Assembly: GCA_000499405.2 (NCBI GenBank)
Contig: HG738139.1
Location: 2,088,976 to 2,152,975 of the forward strand
Length of the DNA: 64,000 nucleotides
Reading direction: 5' to 3'
Origin: Onchocerca volvulus
Lineage: Eukaryota > Nematoda > Chromadorea > Rhabditida > Onchocercidae
Shown here piece by piece: positions 1 through 12,345 of the stretch (the stretch's first letter is position 1; every line of letters starts with the position of its first letter). The position numbers and the translations under genes are program-made. The notes below the pieces were generated by a model. It saw nothing but the letters and a program-made list of their open reading frames with translations. It was not told the origin of the DNA and ran no database searches.

Positions 1-797
1 TCACGGCGGAGTAGAATTGAAAATGATTATGCTGATCCACAACGATTTGAAAATCGTAGACGCGGGTCACGGAAGTCAAAACGTAATCAGCATGATATCA
101 AAGAGTTCGAGTTTGAATTTTAGTGAAATACTTTTATTTCACCAAGTTTCAGGAATATGAGAAATCTAAACTTTTCAGTTGCAACTTTTAAGCCCTCCAA
201 ATAAATGTATGATTATTAGTATCAGGAGAATTAATATCTGAAAATATACTGTATCGATTTGTCTGAATGCTATTTTGATAATTATTCAAGTTTTCGGGTC
301 GATCGAGTTTTGCTTCCTTCCCTTCTTACCACTGTAAATTTTATTATTTTTTTTGAAAGTGTTCTTGCATGAAAATGCATCTTGGAAGGCATTTTTGTAG
401 TGAAATTATGGAATTTTTAGGTCTCATTTTACAGTAAAATTTAGATTTTATTTCTAATTATTTAAAAATATTTTGCAGGACTGTTTTAAACGATACTATC
501 GAAAATGTTTCCCCAACTGTTGCAGTACAGACAGATTCTCCATCAACACACTGGCCGTTGGATCCACAGAAAGGCTTAACAGTTCCGCAACAAATCATTA
601 TTCCGCCATCACGTGGAACTACTGGCCCAGATGGTCGCCCGCAACCGCAAACGTATCAAATTAGTTCCGAAATACGGATTTCATATGATCAAAATGGTAG
701 GCCAATATCACATAAAGTTTCCTTTCCACCCAGGAAGCCAGACAATGCGGAACAACTTCCTCCAACACGTTCACAACCTCGTGTTAGTCTTCCCTAA
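1..797 (+). CDS. 3' end of an unrecognised protein-coding gene (last two exons)
   Basis: The window opens inside an exon, read in frame 1, that encodes a very basic, polar stretch (SRRSRIEND..., RRRGSRKSKRNQ). It would leave by a GT donor after base 104 or 110; both are in phase 2. The terminal exon starts at 479 after TTTTGCAG and runs to the TAA at 795-797. It encodes about 105 residues rich in Pro, Gln and Ser, with PSRGTTGPDGRPQPQTYQI near the middle and no recognisable domain, and the end of the protein looks disordered. Phase 2 plus the first G of the last exon restores a Glu codon, which supports the join. The protein is not identified. The 5' part lies outside the window, and the exact donor is uncertain. 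Confidence 0.6.
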
Positions 798-3634
798 ACT
801 TGTTTAATTTTTTTAAATGAAATAATCACATCTGAGAAATTCTACATGACTGTTTGATTCGCATATCATCGCCAAATTTCATTGACAGTAAAATATTCTG
901 AAAATGAGGAATAGGAAAGAGATATGAATGTGGAGTGGCGTAAGATATGGATGTAGAATGACGTAATACATCGTGACGTACGTGATGCTCGTATGCAGAT
1001 GAATCTTTATATCGAAATAATGAGTCTATGGATAGTTTCGGATAATACATAATTCTAGACGAATTATATAAAGTTTTTTTCGCGGATATTTATTTAAGTG
1101 GGGATCTTTTATACTTGATCGTTAGTTGTTCCTCTGGAATGTTTTTTTTTTCTTTTTTTCGATTCTAGAATTCTTGAAGAGCATAAATACTTTAAAATGT
1201 TAGAACATTAAAGTATCGAAAAAATTTCAAATCACCAATTTCATACTCATTCTTTCTTTATTTCTAATATCTTTAACACTTTTTTGGATTAATTGATCTC
1301 GAATTTGACAAGAAATTCAAGTCTTCTAACACAAGCATCATTTTAGATACCAAGCATTTTTAAATTATGCTTAAATCATTTGCGAAATGAAACTAATAAA
1401 GATTTTATAACTCTGAAAAGTGGCATCTGGAAATGATATATGCAAATTCTTGAAAATTTTTTAAAAATTTTCATTTTTATTACTTGTTTAGTTTTCGTAT
1501 TCCCATCTATTACAATATAATTTTGGATCCTTTAATTTAAATCTTTTTAAAAATTTAATTCAATTTTTTATTCTCTTCGTTTATAAAGTTTCAGTAACAA
1601 ATTTTTCATTATTTAACATTTAATTTCAGTCATTTTCGATCACATCTGTTGTATAATAATGATTAATATCACTCTTTGCTACGCATCGTTTACAATATAA
1701 AGTACTGTTATCCCATTATTTCATCGGTACGTTATCATTTTCATTTTTAAATATTCTACGTTATCATTTTTATTTTTAAATAATCAAAACAAGCAACTTC
1801 TACGAATAAAAAGTAAACGACATGGAAGAAAAAAATGTTTCAAGTGAAAATTTATAAACATTGGAAGAAACCTGTAACGTATATTTTCTTTTCAGATGAT
1901 ATCGATATCTCAAGTGAAAACGTGATATGGGATACTGCAAATATAATTTCTTGTGACATATGTATATAATAGTATAATTCTATTCATGTGATTTTATGAA
2001 TTTTGGAAATTAATACAAAGTACTATTAGTGATAACTTGCTTATTTCTCCGTTATTAATTTTAGGATTTTGAATCCCAAAAAAGTAATTTAATTCGAAAG
2101 TGGAAAGAAAAAAGAGGAGGAAGATTTTAAAAAATAGCTTGGAAATATGTCGTACCATCATTCCATATTGTAATGTTGTGAGTATTGATGTCGCAATAAA
2201 CATATTAAAATGACATTTGAATTGATCAATGACTCTCATTGGACGCAATATTGATTCAATCTGTGTAAAATCCCGGAAAAAGGACAACTTAATTCGAAAT
2301 AAAAAAAAATCCAATTTCTCATCAACATTTACCACTTAATTCAATGTCCAATGTCCAATTCGAATCGGCCACTGAAATGAAACTAATCCTTATAATTAAT
2401 ATATATTGGAAAATCTTTGAAATCATCGGATTTCCGGATGTCTCTTCGAAAGCATTAAATTACGATTAAACAATCTTCCCCCTTCCCAAAAAAAAAAAAG
2501 AAAAAAAAAACAAATTAACAACATATCCATTCATAACCTTTTTAATCAGATTGTTAATTCAAGAAGAGCATTTGAATCTAATTTCATTAATTAAATGATA
2601 CATAACTTGCATTAGAACTTGATACTAAATATAGTTTATTAAAATTCAACATTCACGATATCCCTGAAAATTACGGTAAACTAATAATAAATTACAGTAT
2701 CCTTACAGAATGCCATGAGTCCATATCTGTGAAGCGCCTTCATTAATTATTTTCTGAAAGACATCCCGTATTCAAGTTGGCAAGTTGATTTATTTTACTT
2801 ATTTCGGGAGAAAAAATTTGATAGATATAGTACATCATGCAAATGGTAATTAGAGAAACGTGAGACTAATGACGTAGATAACGTTTGATTGAATTGATAA
2901 CTTTGTTACGTATGAAGCCGTCTTGAATTAGCGTTATGTTTATAAAGCAGCAAATTATTAACTGAGATTGTATTTCTGGATTCTGAATCAGCTTATGAAA
3001 GACATTTAACACGTAAGATACGTGAAAGACTACGTATCGCATAAGTTTGTATTTTAGGTAAGTTATAAATTGCCAATATGATTTACTACAGAGAGCTCTG
3101 TCTTCCGCGAAAGAATGACATTAATTAGTGTTAACTTATGTATTTAAACGATTCATAAGAACATCTGAATTTTTATTTTAATTGCAACAATTCTGAGATG
3201 AAGATTTCATAATATTCCACGGATGGCATAGTTGAACCATTATGACAAAATGCGGCCTCACGTAATGGTGGGCCGCATTTTTTCGTTTTTGAGAATGAAG
3301 GATATGACGGATGAGGCATGAACTCGCTTTTCTGGTATGGATTATGGTGTTTTGTAGGGGTGTTGTTACCGGTTTACTGTGAAGTTTTATATAACTGAAA
3401 ATAAAGATATATCGTAATGGAAAACTATTCAACTTTTATCGAGTGTTAAGTTCTAATGCAAGTTACGTAATCATTTATTTGACAAATTGAATTTAAATAT
3501 TCTTTGCGGTTATGAATACTAAATTGCATAAGATTTTTTCTGGAGCATTCAATGCTATCGAAGGAACATCGAAAGATCCCGAGATTTCTAGAATTTTTCA
3601 ATATATATTAATTACGAAGAAGGCAATATCTTCA
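798..3634. other. Intergenic stretch, AT-rich, no supported gene
   Basis: This gap of about 2.8 kb separates the first gene from the CCDC134 homologue. I see only short open frames with low-complexity, Phe/Ile/Leu-rich translations and no splice-consistent coding. It holds A/T runs (for example around 2488-2511) and one GC-rich hairpin at 3247-3281, listed separately. Confidence 0.6.
3247..3281. repeat. GC-rich perfect inverted repeat followed by a T run
   Basis: The arms AAAATGCGGCC (3247-3257) and GGCCGCATTTT (3271-3281) are perfectly complementary over 11 bp, with a 13-nt loop between them and a T run after the right arm. It stands out in very AT-rich surroundings. It could be a structured RNA element, a fold-back remnant or chance. 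No coding frame covers it convincingly. Confidence 0.5.
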
Positions 3635-3639
3635 GAGAA

Positions 3640-5769
3640 ATGTTGATTTTACTTTGGTGCTCGATTCTAATTGAATTTTTGGTGGCAAATGTTGATGGGA
3701 AATTGGATGGACAACACACAGATAAACATCATGTCACTGGTAGGATTAATGATGGTAGTTACCAAGAGATGGAACGCAAAGCATACAATGATCACGATGA
3801 CTTATTCGGAGCTAAAATGTGTAAAGCTATATTTTGTTTAAGCTACATAACTTTTTATTAAATTATTAAATGCGGTGATAAAATCTCGAAGTCCGAATTA
3901 GTGTTAACTTGATTTGTACTGTACATGCTGATATATCTCTAGATTCAGTACCAATCATCCTTATCTTTGGAGTTCTTTTTGTAGCAATCTGTTTTTTAGA
4001 AATGAAAACTCTTCGATTAACAGTTTTTTATTGGATTCACCAAAAAATGATGGCGGTTAAAATTCCTTCTAAAATATTGTGCATTTTTAGATAGAACACT
4101 TTTCTCAGTGAAACATCGCGAATATCTGAGTGCAGTGAAGAACTTGATGACTATGGATGAGAAGAAGCGAGGGAGGCTTCTTCTTGAATTGGTCTCTAAT
4201 ATCATTAAGGTTAGTATTTACTTATTTTGCATATTGCACGGGTTATCAATTTGTAGGTTTTGCTTTACTCAATATGAGTTAATTTTCGAGTCAATCCCGT
4301 AAATCAGTTTTTTCTTAAACTTTGTAAATTTTATTTAAATTAGATCTTCTTAGCCAATTTAAATTATGCAAATATATCCAGATTAAAATTAAAAATTGAT
4401 TACGAAATCCTTGTGAGATGCAGTTTGTTTTGCGTAATTCTGTTCAATGATTGAATACATTTTGTAATACAAAAGGATTCTGCTGAGAGTCGTTATTGAG
4501 TAAGAAATGATTGTTAAGTGAATTGAGGAAAAAACTCTTTTCAAATTTTTCCTTGCTGATTGTTCTGCGGGAGTAATTACAAGACTGAATTGAAGATTTT
4601 GATTTTGTGTAATACAAAAAAAAAGATAAGAAACTAATTATAGGTAATGGGTAATGCGAAAAATATAATTGAAAAAGCCAACTTCAACCCGAATGATACA
4701 TTCCCTACCGAAGATCAAAGCAGTTTGAGAGATGCTATTGGGAATATTGTTGAAAATACAGTTTTTTATAGTAATTTGATATTGTATTTCCCGACAGTAC
4801 TGCTTGACAAGTAGAAATTAACTTGGTTTATTTTGCATATTTTATATTTATGTTATGTATTTGCAGAATCTTACGCATTCTTAACTTTCAAACTTTTTAT
4901 CCAGAGTCGAAATCCAGAATTTTTTGATCTTTACTTTGCTAAGAAGGCCAAAAAAAGAAGTTAGCATTATTCAAATAAGTTTTGATTAGCTTCTAAAAAT
5001 GTTTTAAGGTTGATTATCGCAGTTTAATTAGTGATTCAAACGCTTATTTTGTTAGTAATGGCACATTTATTTTGGAAAACAAGTTCTGATTGTTGAGATG
5101 TGAGGAATGAACTTTGATTTAAAAAAAAATAAGCTTTAGTTTTAGTGCTTCATTCATTTCATTTCATTACTTACATATTGCAGATATAAAAAGGATATCG
5201 ATTGGCAGTTACTATTTGCCTGGGCTTATAAATTTACAATAGCATCACGTTTGCATGATGATGTTGCTGACAAATTGCTGGATTTAGCTGGACAACAGTT
5301 AGAAATCATTCCAAGGTTGTTTCGTTTTATTATTTTAGAAATAGTTTCTTTTTGTTCTTCGAACAAAGAAAGAAATAATTTGTAGAAATTATTTGATCTG
5401 TTTGCGATGGATGGTTTCATTTTATCTTTCTAATTTGAATGTTGAATTTCATCACTTTTCGAATATTGGGGCATATGTTGTGCTATGATATACATTTAGT
5501 ATGTTATGGCATATTTGGTAGTTTTTCATTTTTCCGTTACACGGGAAGAACCTTCACCGGCAGAAGAGCATTTGAAATTTTACTTTGTTTTCAATTTTAG
5601 AAGAGATGATTTTCGCAATCCATATGACAAAAAAGCGATAAAGGAAGAGCTGCAACGAGAATCAATGCGAAAAATTGAAGAAGCACTAAGGAAAAAACAG
5701 GAGCAAAAGAAATTAGACCGCAAAAAAAAGAAGACGAAGAAACCATCATTATCAAGAACTGAACTATGA
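3640..5769 (+). CDS. ccdc134: CCDC134 homologue, secreted/ER coiled-coil protein (5 exons, 255 aa)
   Basis: Exons are 3640-3820, 4091-4209, 4644-4810, 5184-5315 and 5601-5769; all junctions are in phase and the total is 768 nt. The protein starts with a hydrophobic signal peptide (MLILLWCSILIEFLVANVDG). Conserved blocks match the animal CCDC134 family in order: SVKHREYLSAVKNL, then IVENTVFYSNLILYFP, then IDWQLLFAWAY, then RDDFRNPYD and a highly charged Lys/Glu-rich C terminus. Human CCDC134 is 229 aa, so the length fits. The last four residues are RTEL, where the human protein has QSEL, so an ER-retrieval signal of the KDEL type is plausible. Family knowledge: a soluble secretory-pathway protein linked to ER proteostasis and bone disease. 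A likely leader acceptor (TTCAG) ends at 3635, just before the ATG. AATAAA occurs near 6100. Confidence 0.88.
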
Positions 5770-6323
5770 TTCTGTTATGCGAGTATATTTTGTAAGCTCT
5801 TTATTTGCAGACTTTTGAATTCATTTATAAATTTTCCTTCGAAAATAGAAAGAAACATGATGTTGAAAATTCTGAGAAAAATAAGTGTTAGGAAAACTTT
5901 TTATTAAGTGTAGATTTAAAATGGGATCCAGATTATTTTCAATTATATCGGAAAGGGATAATCCATTTTACTATTCTTCTTTCTTAAGCACAACTGAAGT
6001 GCTTAAATTTGGATTTTTACGTGCCAGAATGAATAAGAGTTAGTTTTCCTTCAGATTAAGAGAATGAGTAGAGTATCTGAATCTATTTTATATAATACAA
6101 ATAAAGAAAAGAATTATTTATACAAAATTAATCCATTTTGTATAAATAAATATAATTCTCCAACATTGCTGTAAATAATCTAATGTATTTTATTCATTCG
6201 TTATTTTGTACTTTAATGTATTTTCCCGTGCGTCAACCTATTTTTCACTTTTCCTTTTTTGTTATCTATGGATTACAAATTTGTTATGATTTCTTACAGA
6301 TTTACATATTTTTATTTTTCAGT

Positions 6324-6533
6324 TTTGTTGAAAAAACTGCTTAGAATACGATAGGGGAGAAGAGGACATGGCTAGAAAATTGGATGCAGCTAGTCGGAAA
6401 TTTTGCAAAGTCTTAGGATTTCAGCATTGAAGCTGCTTTCCATGCTGTTCGGGATAAATATGAGATAGGTATAAACAAAGAGAGTTCAAAGAAAAAGGAG
6501 GAATTAAGTTTAGAAGAGATGAAAAAGTTTTGA
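6324..6533 (+). pseudogene. Decayed coding-like fragment with two in-frame stops
   Basis: After an acceptor-like TTTTTCAG, one frame reads FVEKTA-stop-NTIGEKRTWLENWMQLVGNFAKS-stop, then DFSIEAAFHAVRDKYEIG followed by a Lys/Glu-rich tail and a TGA at 6531-6533. The composition (charged, Trp-containing, amphipathic) looks protein-like rather than random AT translation, and two TAG codons interrupt it. I do not recognise the family. It may be a dead gene, a retrocopy piece or coincidence. Confidence 0.3.
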
Positions 6534-6805
6534 AGTATGTTATTTTTTTAAAAATAAACGGAATACTTGTTCCAATTAAGAATACAAATATTTAAATTAT
6601 TTGAATCTTTTAGTGGTAATATGCATAATCATTTAGATGATAAATTATGCTGAATATGCCATCTTGAAATTTCTTTCTCATCCTGCTCATTGTAAACTTT
6701 ATTTAAATACATCATGATGCATACTTAATGTTGTGTTGCTGCATTGTGTTTAATGGTTTCGAAGCTAATGAGAAGTGCAAGTTATTTTACTAGTATTAGT
6801 AAATT

Positions 6806-6911
6806 CTTTATTTTCCTCGAAATTTGTAACAGTTTTAGCTATGAAAAGGAATTCATGCAGTAATTCCTTTTCATGGCTTAATTTGTTACAAATTTCAGGG
6901 AAAATAAAAAG
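6806..6911. repeat. Long fold-back (inverted repeat) with about 48-nt arms
   Basis: The left arm, 6806-6853, pairs with the right arm, 6861-6911, at roughly 87% identity by eye. The loop is only 7 nt (CATGCAG). The inner 14 bp (ATGAAAAGGAATT and its complement) pair perfectly, as does AAATTTGTAACA. It lies about 110 bp upstream of the ZFAND1 start codon. It could be a small MITE-like element or a hairpin RNA. Confidence 0.55.
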
Positions 6912-7022
6912 TTTTCGTACGCTTTAAATTTCATTCGATATTATTTATCAAATATATATTGTAAAAGAAGTCCATTTCCAGGTTAATTAACTACGCTTTA
7001 ATTTACATTGCTATACTCATCA

Positions 7023-9592
7023 ATGGCAGAATTTCCAGAACTAGGCAAAAATTGTTCGCTAGAGGCTTGTCATAAACTCGGTTTGCTAATTGTCATGTCA
7101 TCAGTTTTTACTCTTTATCCTTAGATATTTGAGGTTACAGATTTCATAATTGAAATGGGGGATTTTTAGTACAAAGTTTCCATAAAATTGTCCCTATATG
7201 TAATGATCGATGGACAACAGAATTTGAATTTATTAGTTTTCTAATCATCACTTAAAAGATTTTTGAAACAAAATTATGTTCCTGTAATAAGAACGAAATT
7301 CCGTTTTTTAACTTGACATATTTAAGTAACCGATGGAATGATATTTTTTAATTTTTTCAGATTTCGTTCCTTTCTTCTGCAATACGTGCGAGAAATATTT
7401 TTGGTACGTTTTTTCTGCAATTTCTTTTTATCTTATTCTAGTCTTTTAATTTTTTTTTTGTCAGAATATGCTATTTACTTAAATTGCATCAATGACACAT
7501 TCGTGCAAATATTATAGTGTCGTTCTTTTAAAAAAAAATTTTTTTTGAAAACAAAATATTACTGCTATCATTCATCCTCAGGCGCTCTCAAATACTATTA
7601 AAAATTATAAAAGACCTGAATTCTAATTTTATGAAAAGAAAATATTGCTGTTATAGTTGGAAATATTGCTGAGTATATGTAAAATGATATTTTTTATGAG
7701 TATACTTTTGTTATCATTTCTGTAATTTTAATATCATCAAAATATGTGATTATCTGTTCTAGCGGTGAACATCGATTTGATCATGGATGTCTAGCTAAAA
7801 ATCTGGATGCTGAACAATTAGCAGTATCTAAAAATGATGGCAATAAAGCGTTGAAACCTTATTTATGTTCGATGGATGGATGTTTCACTTCCGAGATCAT
7901 CCGAATCGACTGTGAACATTGTGGATTCAATTTCTGTCTAAAGTATGCATAAGAAAATCAAGCTCTTTTTTGCAGGGACAGAGATAAATACAACTCCTTT
8001 TAAACATTGCGATCGATGCATGATGTAATTCAAAAATTATACTCATTTTTCAAATAATTTTTTCTCTCTTTTTGACATATTTCAAGTATTTTTTTTTCTT
8101 TTTTGATTCTTCAGAAACCTTTCCATTAAACTATATAATGCAGACATCGTTATCCAGAAGAACATCAGTGCCATGTTCAAGATGTTGCGAATGGACAAAT
8201 TAACTGTGATCTTCAGGAAGAAATAAAAGAAAAGATGATGAAGATTATTGCTGGTGATAGAAATTACATTACTGAAGCAAATATTCCTTCATCATCGCGA
8301 AAGGAGAAACCGGTTTATTCTTTTTTCATTCTTTTAAAAATATTTTTACAACTTCACATCAAAATTATTGAATGTTTCAGGAAAGAAAATAATAGTCTCT
8401 GATAAACATATCAAGAGAAGATAACCAAAAATTTTCATGTTTTTGCTTCTTTTGGAGCAATTCCCAATCTTCTTTTTGAAAAAGAGAGATTTTAAAGAAA
8501 GAATAATGTTATTGTATTCAGAGTTGAAATTGCGAAAGATGCTTCATATCAAGGGATTTTGAAGCTATTTAAAATTACCGTTTTAGATGGATGAAACGAT
8601 GCGGAGAAGAGCTGATCGAATAGCAATAATGCGTCTTAAATCAAATACTCGAAATTGTTGTGTAATGATTGATTATTTTTTTAAATTTATGATTGATTAT
8701 TTTAATTGTGAAATACTTACGTAATTTTATTCTTGAAATACTTACTTAATTTTATCCTATATTTATGAACTTTTAATCTCGCATTTTATTCGTTTCAGCT
8801 ATTATTTATTTCATAAATCACATTGTCAACTAAAAAAGGATGTTATTCACGATGATTATTGATAAATACTCATTATATCATTAAGATTTTTGTATGTTAA
8901 TTACAAATCATATTTCCGTTACAGATTCCAACTGCAGAACAAATGTTTTTATTCGTCACAGAAAATCAAAAACGTGAACCAATTATGGTTTCCAAAGTAT
9001 GTTTTATCTAAAAATGATGGTGCTATTATTTTAATCTTACATCAAAGTTGTTCCAGAATTTCGTCTTATTAGAAGATTAGATTTGTTGAAAATTCATTTT
9101 TGAGAAACTGCAAAATTTTTAATTGGCGTTAGGATTTTTAATAAAATATTTCCTTATTTAACAATTATTTATAGCGCTGGACGATAGGACGATGCCTGGA
9201 TCAGATTGCGAAACAATGCTCCATCCCGAATGACAATGCTATTTTTGGAACCAAAGTACTACTTTCGAGATATTTAAACAAAATTTCGTGAGGTCAAATA
9301 TAAAAATATAGAAGTATTAATTGGTAGTAGATACTGAAGATTCAAGATATTTAGATACTGAAAATATTTTTTTGAATTCAGATATGCATGTTCAGAATTT
9401 GGGGAATTTTGGAAGTAATCATTTATATAATACATATATAATTAATAATTAATTATTTGCTTCGTTTCCTCTCTATTGTAGGTACTACGGTTGTATTGTG
9501 AAACGGATCAGTCTAATCCTTTGCCAATGAGTGATAATGTCGAAAAACATTTGAAAGATCTCTCTAACGTTATCCTCAAAAGAGACGAGTGA
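7023..9592 (+). CDS. zfand1: ZFAND1 homologue, two AN1-type zinc fingers (8 exons, 262 aa)
   Basis: Exons are 7023-7080, 7361-7403, 7763-7942, 8144-8312, 8587-8661, 8925-8996, 9175-9255 and 9482-9592 (789 nt). AN1 finger 1 uses C11, C16, C26, C29, C34, H37, H41 and C43; its last loop is two residues shorter than in human ZFAND1. Finger 2 uses C69, C74, C84, C87, C92, H95, H101 and C103 (NFCLKHRYPEEHQC). The C-terminal ubiquitin-like half is present: IPTAEQMFLFVTEN, then RWTIGRCLDQIAKQC, then the end of the protein. Human ZFAND1 is 268 aa with the same order. Family knowledge: it recruits p97/VCP and the proteasome to stress granules for their clearance. AATAAA lies at 9615-9620, 23 nt after the stop. 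Confidence 0.88.
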
Positions 9593-10637
9593 AGGCATGA
9601 AGTAACTGCATATGAATAAAATTGGTATTTAAATGTCTGTGGAGAAAAAATATAACACGGACATTTCAGTAGAGGATTTGCTTATTGTTTAAAAAAAAAT
9701 TAGTTGAGAAAGATTGCTCAAAACCTTATCAACAAGTGGTTTAATAAAATGACTTGATTGATGACTGATAGCTTTTTTCAGAAAGTCATTGTATGACCTT
9801 ATGCAGCATAAATTCAGTGGTTAAAAAGCCTATCCTAAATAATTGCAATTGACATAAGTAATGCATACGAAAATTTGTAATTTATTATTTATAAATTACT
9901 CAATTAGTAAATTTTGTTCTATTAACAATCATGTTAAAAAAAAATATACCAACTCTGATAGTTGACATTTTGGTTGTTCATTTAATGTGAATACTATAAT
10001 GCGGGTCAATAGGACAATAATGTTATGTTTATAAAAGCTGATAAAAATAATTGTATTACAATAAAATTGATGATTTCTGTATGATGAAGAATTCTTTCAT
10101 GCATAATCGTGCCAATGTTATTTGTAAATGATATTCTGAATTTTTTGAATATTTTATTTAAAATGTAGATAAATATGATAAAAACGAATTTGGTATTTAA
10201 AGAAATTGTGTGTTTGATTCGAATGGTGTATTTGATTTAATTTCTTTTTTTGTATTGTAAATTCAAAATTGTTTATGTTAATGTAAAAAAAAAAAAAGAG
10301 AAAGACAAAGTCTTAATGTGCATTTGTCAACTAGGTTACGTCTTATCTGTTATTCCAGTCCTATAAATTAGACGTAAATGACATTACGTTTGAATATGAT
10401 TTTTATAATTAATGAGTAATAATGTAATATCATGAGTGAATAAGTGAAAGACAAAGATTCTTTCTTCATTCTGCTGTTAATTTAAAATTAGTTTGGGTAT
10501 TATCATACTTCAAATTATAAGCGTCTATTTAGGAAATGGTAAAATTAACTTTGATGTAACGATAAAAATTGTTGGTCTTCTGGAATTTGATCCAGAAGTT
10601 GCAACATTTTCATGAATTTGAAATCCTTCATTTGCAG
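9593..10637. other. Gap between ZFAND1 and RNase H genes
   Basis: About 1 kb of AT-rich sequence with the ZFAND1 polyadenylation signal near its start and A runs around 9690 and 10290. I see no gene. Confidence 0.6.
9615..9620 (+). terminator. Putative AATAAA poly(A) signal for ZFAND1
   Basis: A canonical hexamer 23 nt after the stop codon. Hexamers are common by chance in this AT-rich DNA, so only its position supports it. Confidence 0.4.
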
Positions 10638-10638
10638 G

Positions 10639-12345
10639 ATGTCTAGATCAACATTAGCCAGACTCTCTAAATGCCTTTATTTTCATAAGGCTATTTCATC
10701 AACTGCAATATCGGCTAAGCGATTCTCCTCAGCACCAGATTTCGATGCATTAGCTCAGAAGGTTCAGCAGTGGAAAGAAAAACAGGCTACTGATAGTAGC
10801 ATTGATGACGATGAAACCTCATTTGGTGACAAAATTATTGAAAAAAGGGAATGGATGAAGTGAGATTTATTAATAATTTGATAAATTATTCAGACTACCA
10901 CGAAAAAACAAACTGCGATAAATTTTTTTGGGGGAATATTTTAATGCAGTTTATTTTTTTATTAATAGTATCATTGCATGCAGTACATGATTGAGCATGA
11001 ATATCTTAAAGGTATGATTTCATTCCATTCTGTTTGAGCTGTTCATTATTGAGAGTTCGGAATTTTCAATTAATGTTTCGATTCATTATGAAAGAATATT
11101 TAAATTCAAAAGATGGAACCTTTAATTTCCAACTTCCATTATTATTTGCAAAAAATTGAACTTTTTTTCTATTTTTAAATCTAGATCATTATATGCTACA
11201 GTGCTCCGTTGGTGTATTGCGATGGTTCATTTGATTGGACACTGAGGAAAGGCGGTATCGGAATATTCTGGGGCCCGAACGATGAACGTAATGCTCATCT
11301 TTCACTTACGGGATCTAAGTTGACCAATATTCGAGCTGAAATACAAGCAGTTAACTTAGCTGCTTTACAGGTTAGTGTATCATTTAATTTTTTTCCGGGA
11401 TTTTTTGGCTTTCACATCATTATTCAATTTTTTTTATCTCATTCTATGGCAGTAATGTAGTTTTCTTATTATCTTTTTTTTTTTTGCTTTTCCCACTATT
11501 TTTTACAATCTATACCAATGGAGTTTTTTTTACAATAAAATAATTTGTGAGGAACATTTTTAATATCGCTTCTGCTAAAATGATTACAGAATCTGCTACT
11601 TTTTTAGGCTTGTTCCCTAGATTTTGAACGAATAATTATCAAAACGGATTCGCAGTTTGTGGTGAAAGTGATTAATTCGTGGTTATCCAAATGGCGTTCC
11701 AATGAGTGGAAAAAAGTAGATGGAAAACAGATTGAAAATATGAATGATATCCAGAAACTTAGCCGCTACACTGAAATGATAAAAGTATGTTCAAATTCAT
11801 CTATTCATTTTTTCACTTTTCAAAACATATTTCGTGCGAAAACAATGTTTTTTGGTTGAATATATAATGCAATAAAAAAAAAAATCGGAAAATTCGATAC
11901 TTCGGCAGTACCAAAATATTGGAATAAATATTTGTATATACTTTATTGTTTATCAGTAAATCATTCTCCACAGTTTTTGAGGAATCTCGCTTAGAGTCTC
12001 TCAAGAATATGTTCTTAAGTAAAATGCTTTCACCTTCTTGTCTTTTTTCATTTTTCTATCCTGTTATTGTAATTTAGTTAAATTTTCAGAATTTCTGTAT
12101 TTTCATATACTGTCATTAGTTTGAAATTTGCTTAGATGCGTGTGGAACATACATATGGACATCAGAAATATGATGAAAGCAAAGAATTGGAGGAGAGTTG
12201 GGATGAAATGTCAAATGATGAGAGGGATCGTTGCGGAAATTTTTATAGTGATCGGTTATCGAGATTAGCTATCAACGAACCAATGATGACGGATGAAGAA
12301 TTCGAAAAACTGTGTCAGACTAAGCTCGATAAACATTGTAACTGA
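10639..12345 (+). CDS. Ribonuclease H1-type enzyme with presequence-like N terminus (4 exons, 258 aa)
   Basis: Exons are 10639-10859, 11202-11370, 11608-11784 and 12136-12345. The enzyme would cut the RNA strand of RNA-DNA hybrids. The catalytic acidic residues are visible: D81 (YCDGS), E120 (RAEIQAV), D144 (KTDSQF) and D228 (SDRLSR), with the helper His at H198 (YGHQ). The first 33 residues are rich in Arg, Ser, Lys and Ala without acids (MSRSTLARLSKCLYFHK), like a mitochondrial presequence. No N-terminal hybrid-binding domain is seen. About 20 extra, mostly acidic residues separate H198 from G223-N224, where most RNases H have a short GHSGxxGN link. An upstream in-frame ATG at 10612 precedes a perfect TTTGCAG acceptor ending at 10637, so I start at 10639. 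Confidence 0.82.

Larger units (their letters stand above)
5770..7022. other. Gap between CCDC134 and ZFAND1 homologues
   Basis: This stretch includes the presumed 3' UTR of the CCDC134 gene (AATAAA near 6100), a decayed coding-like segment at 6324-6533 and a fold-back repeat at 6806-6911, each listed separately. TTTCCAG at about 6976-6982, some 40 bp before the ZFAND1 start, may be a leader acceptor. Confidence 0.5.

Noticed and set aside
1994..2335. 113-residue open frame on the minus strand
   Set aside because: It is Phe/Leu/Ile-rich with no domain, no neighbours in splice phase and no codon pattern different from the surrounding AT-rich spacer.
10612..10638. Upstream ATG for the RNase H gene
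   Set aside because: It lies before a perfect TTTGCAG acceptor, so it would be removed from the mature mRNA. The ATG at 10639 begins the presequence-like segment.
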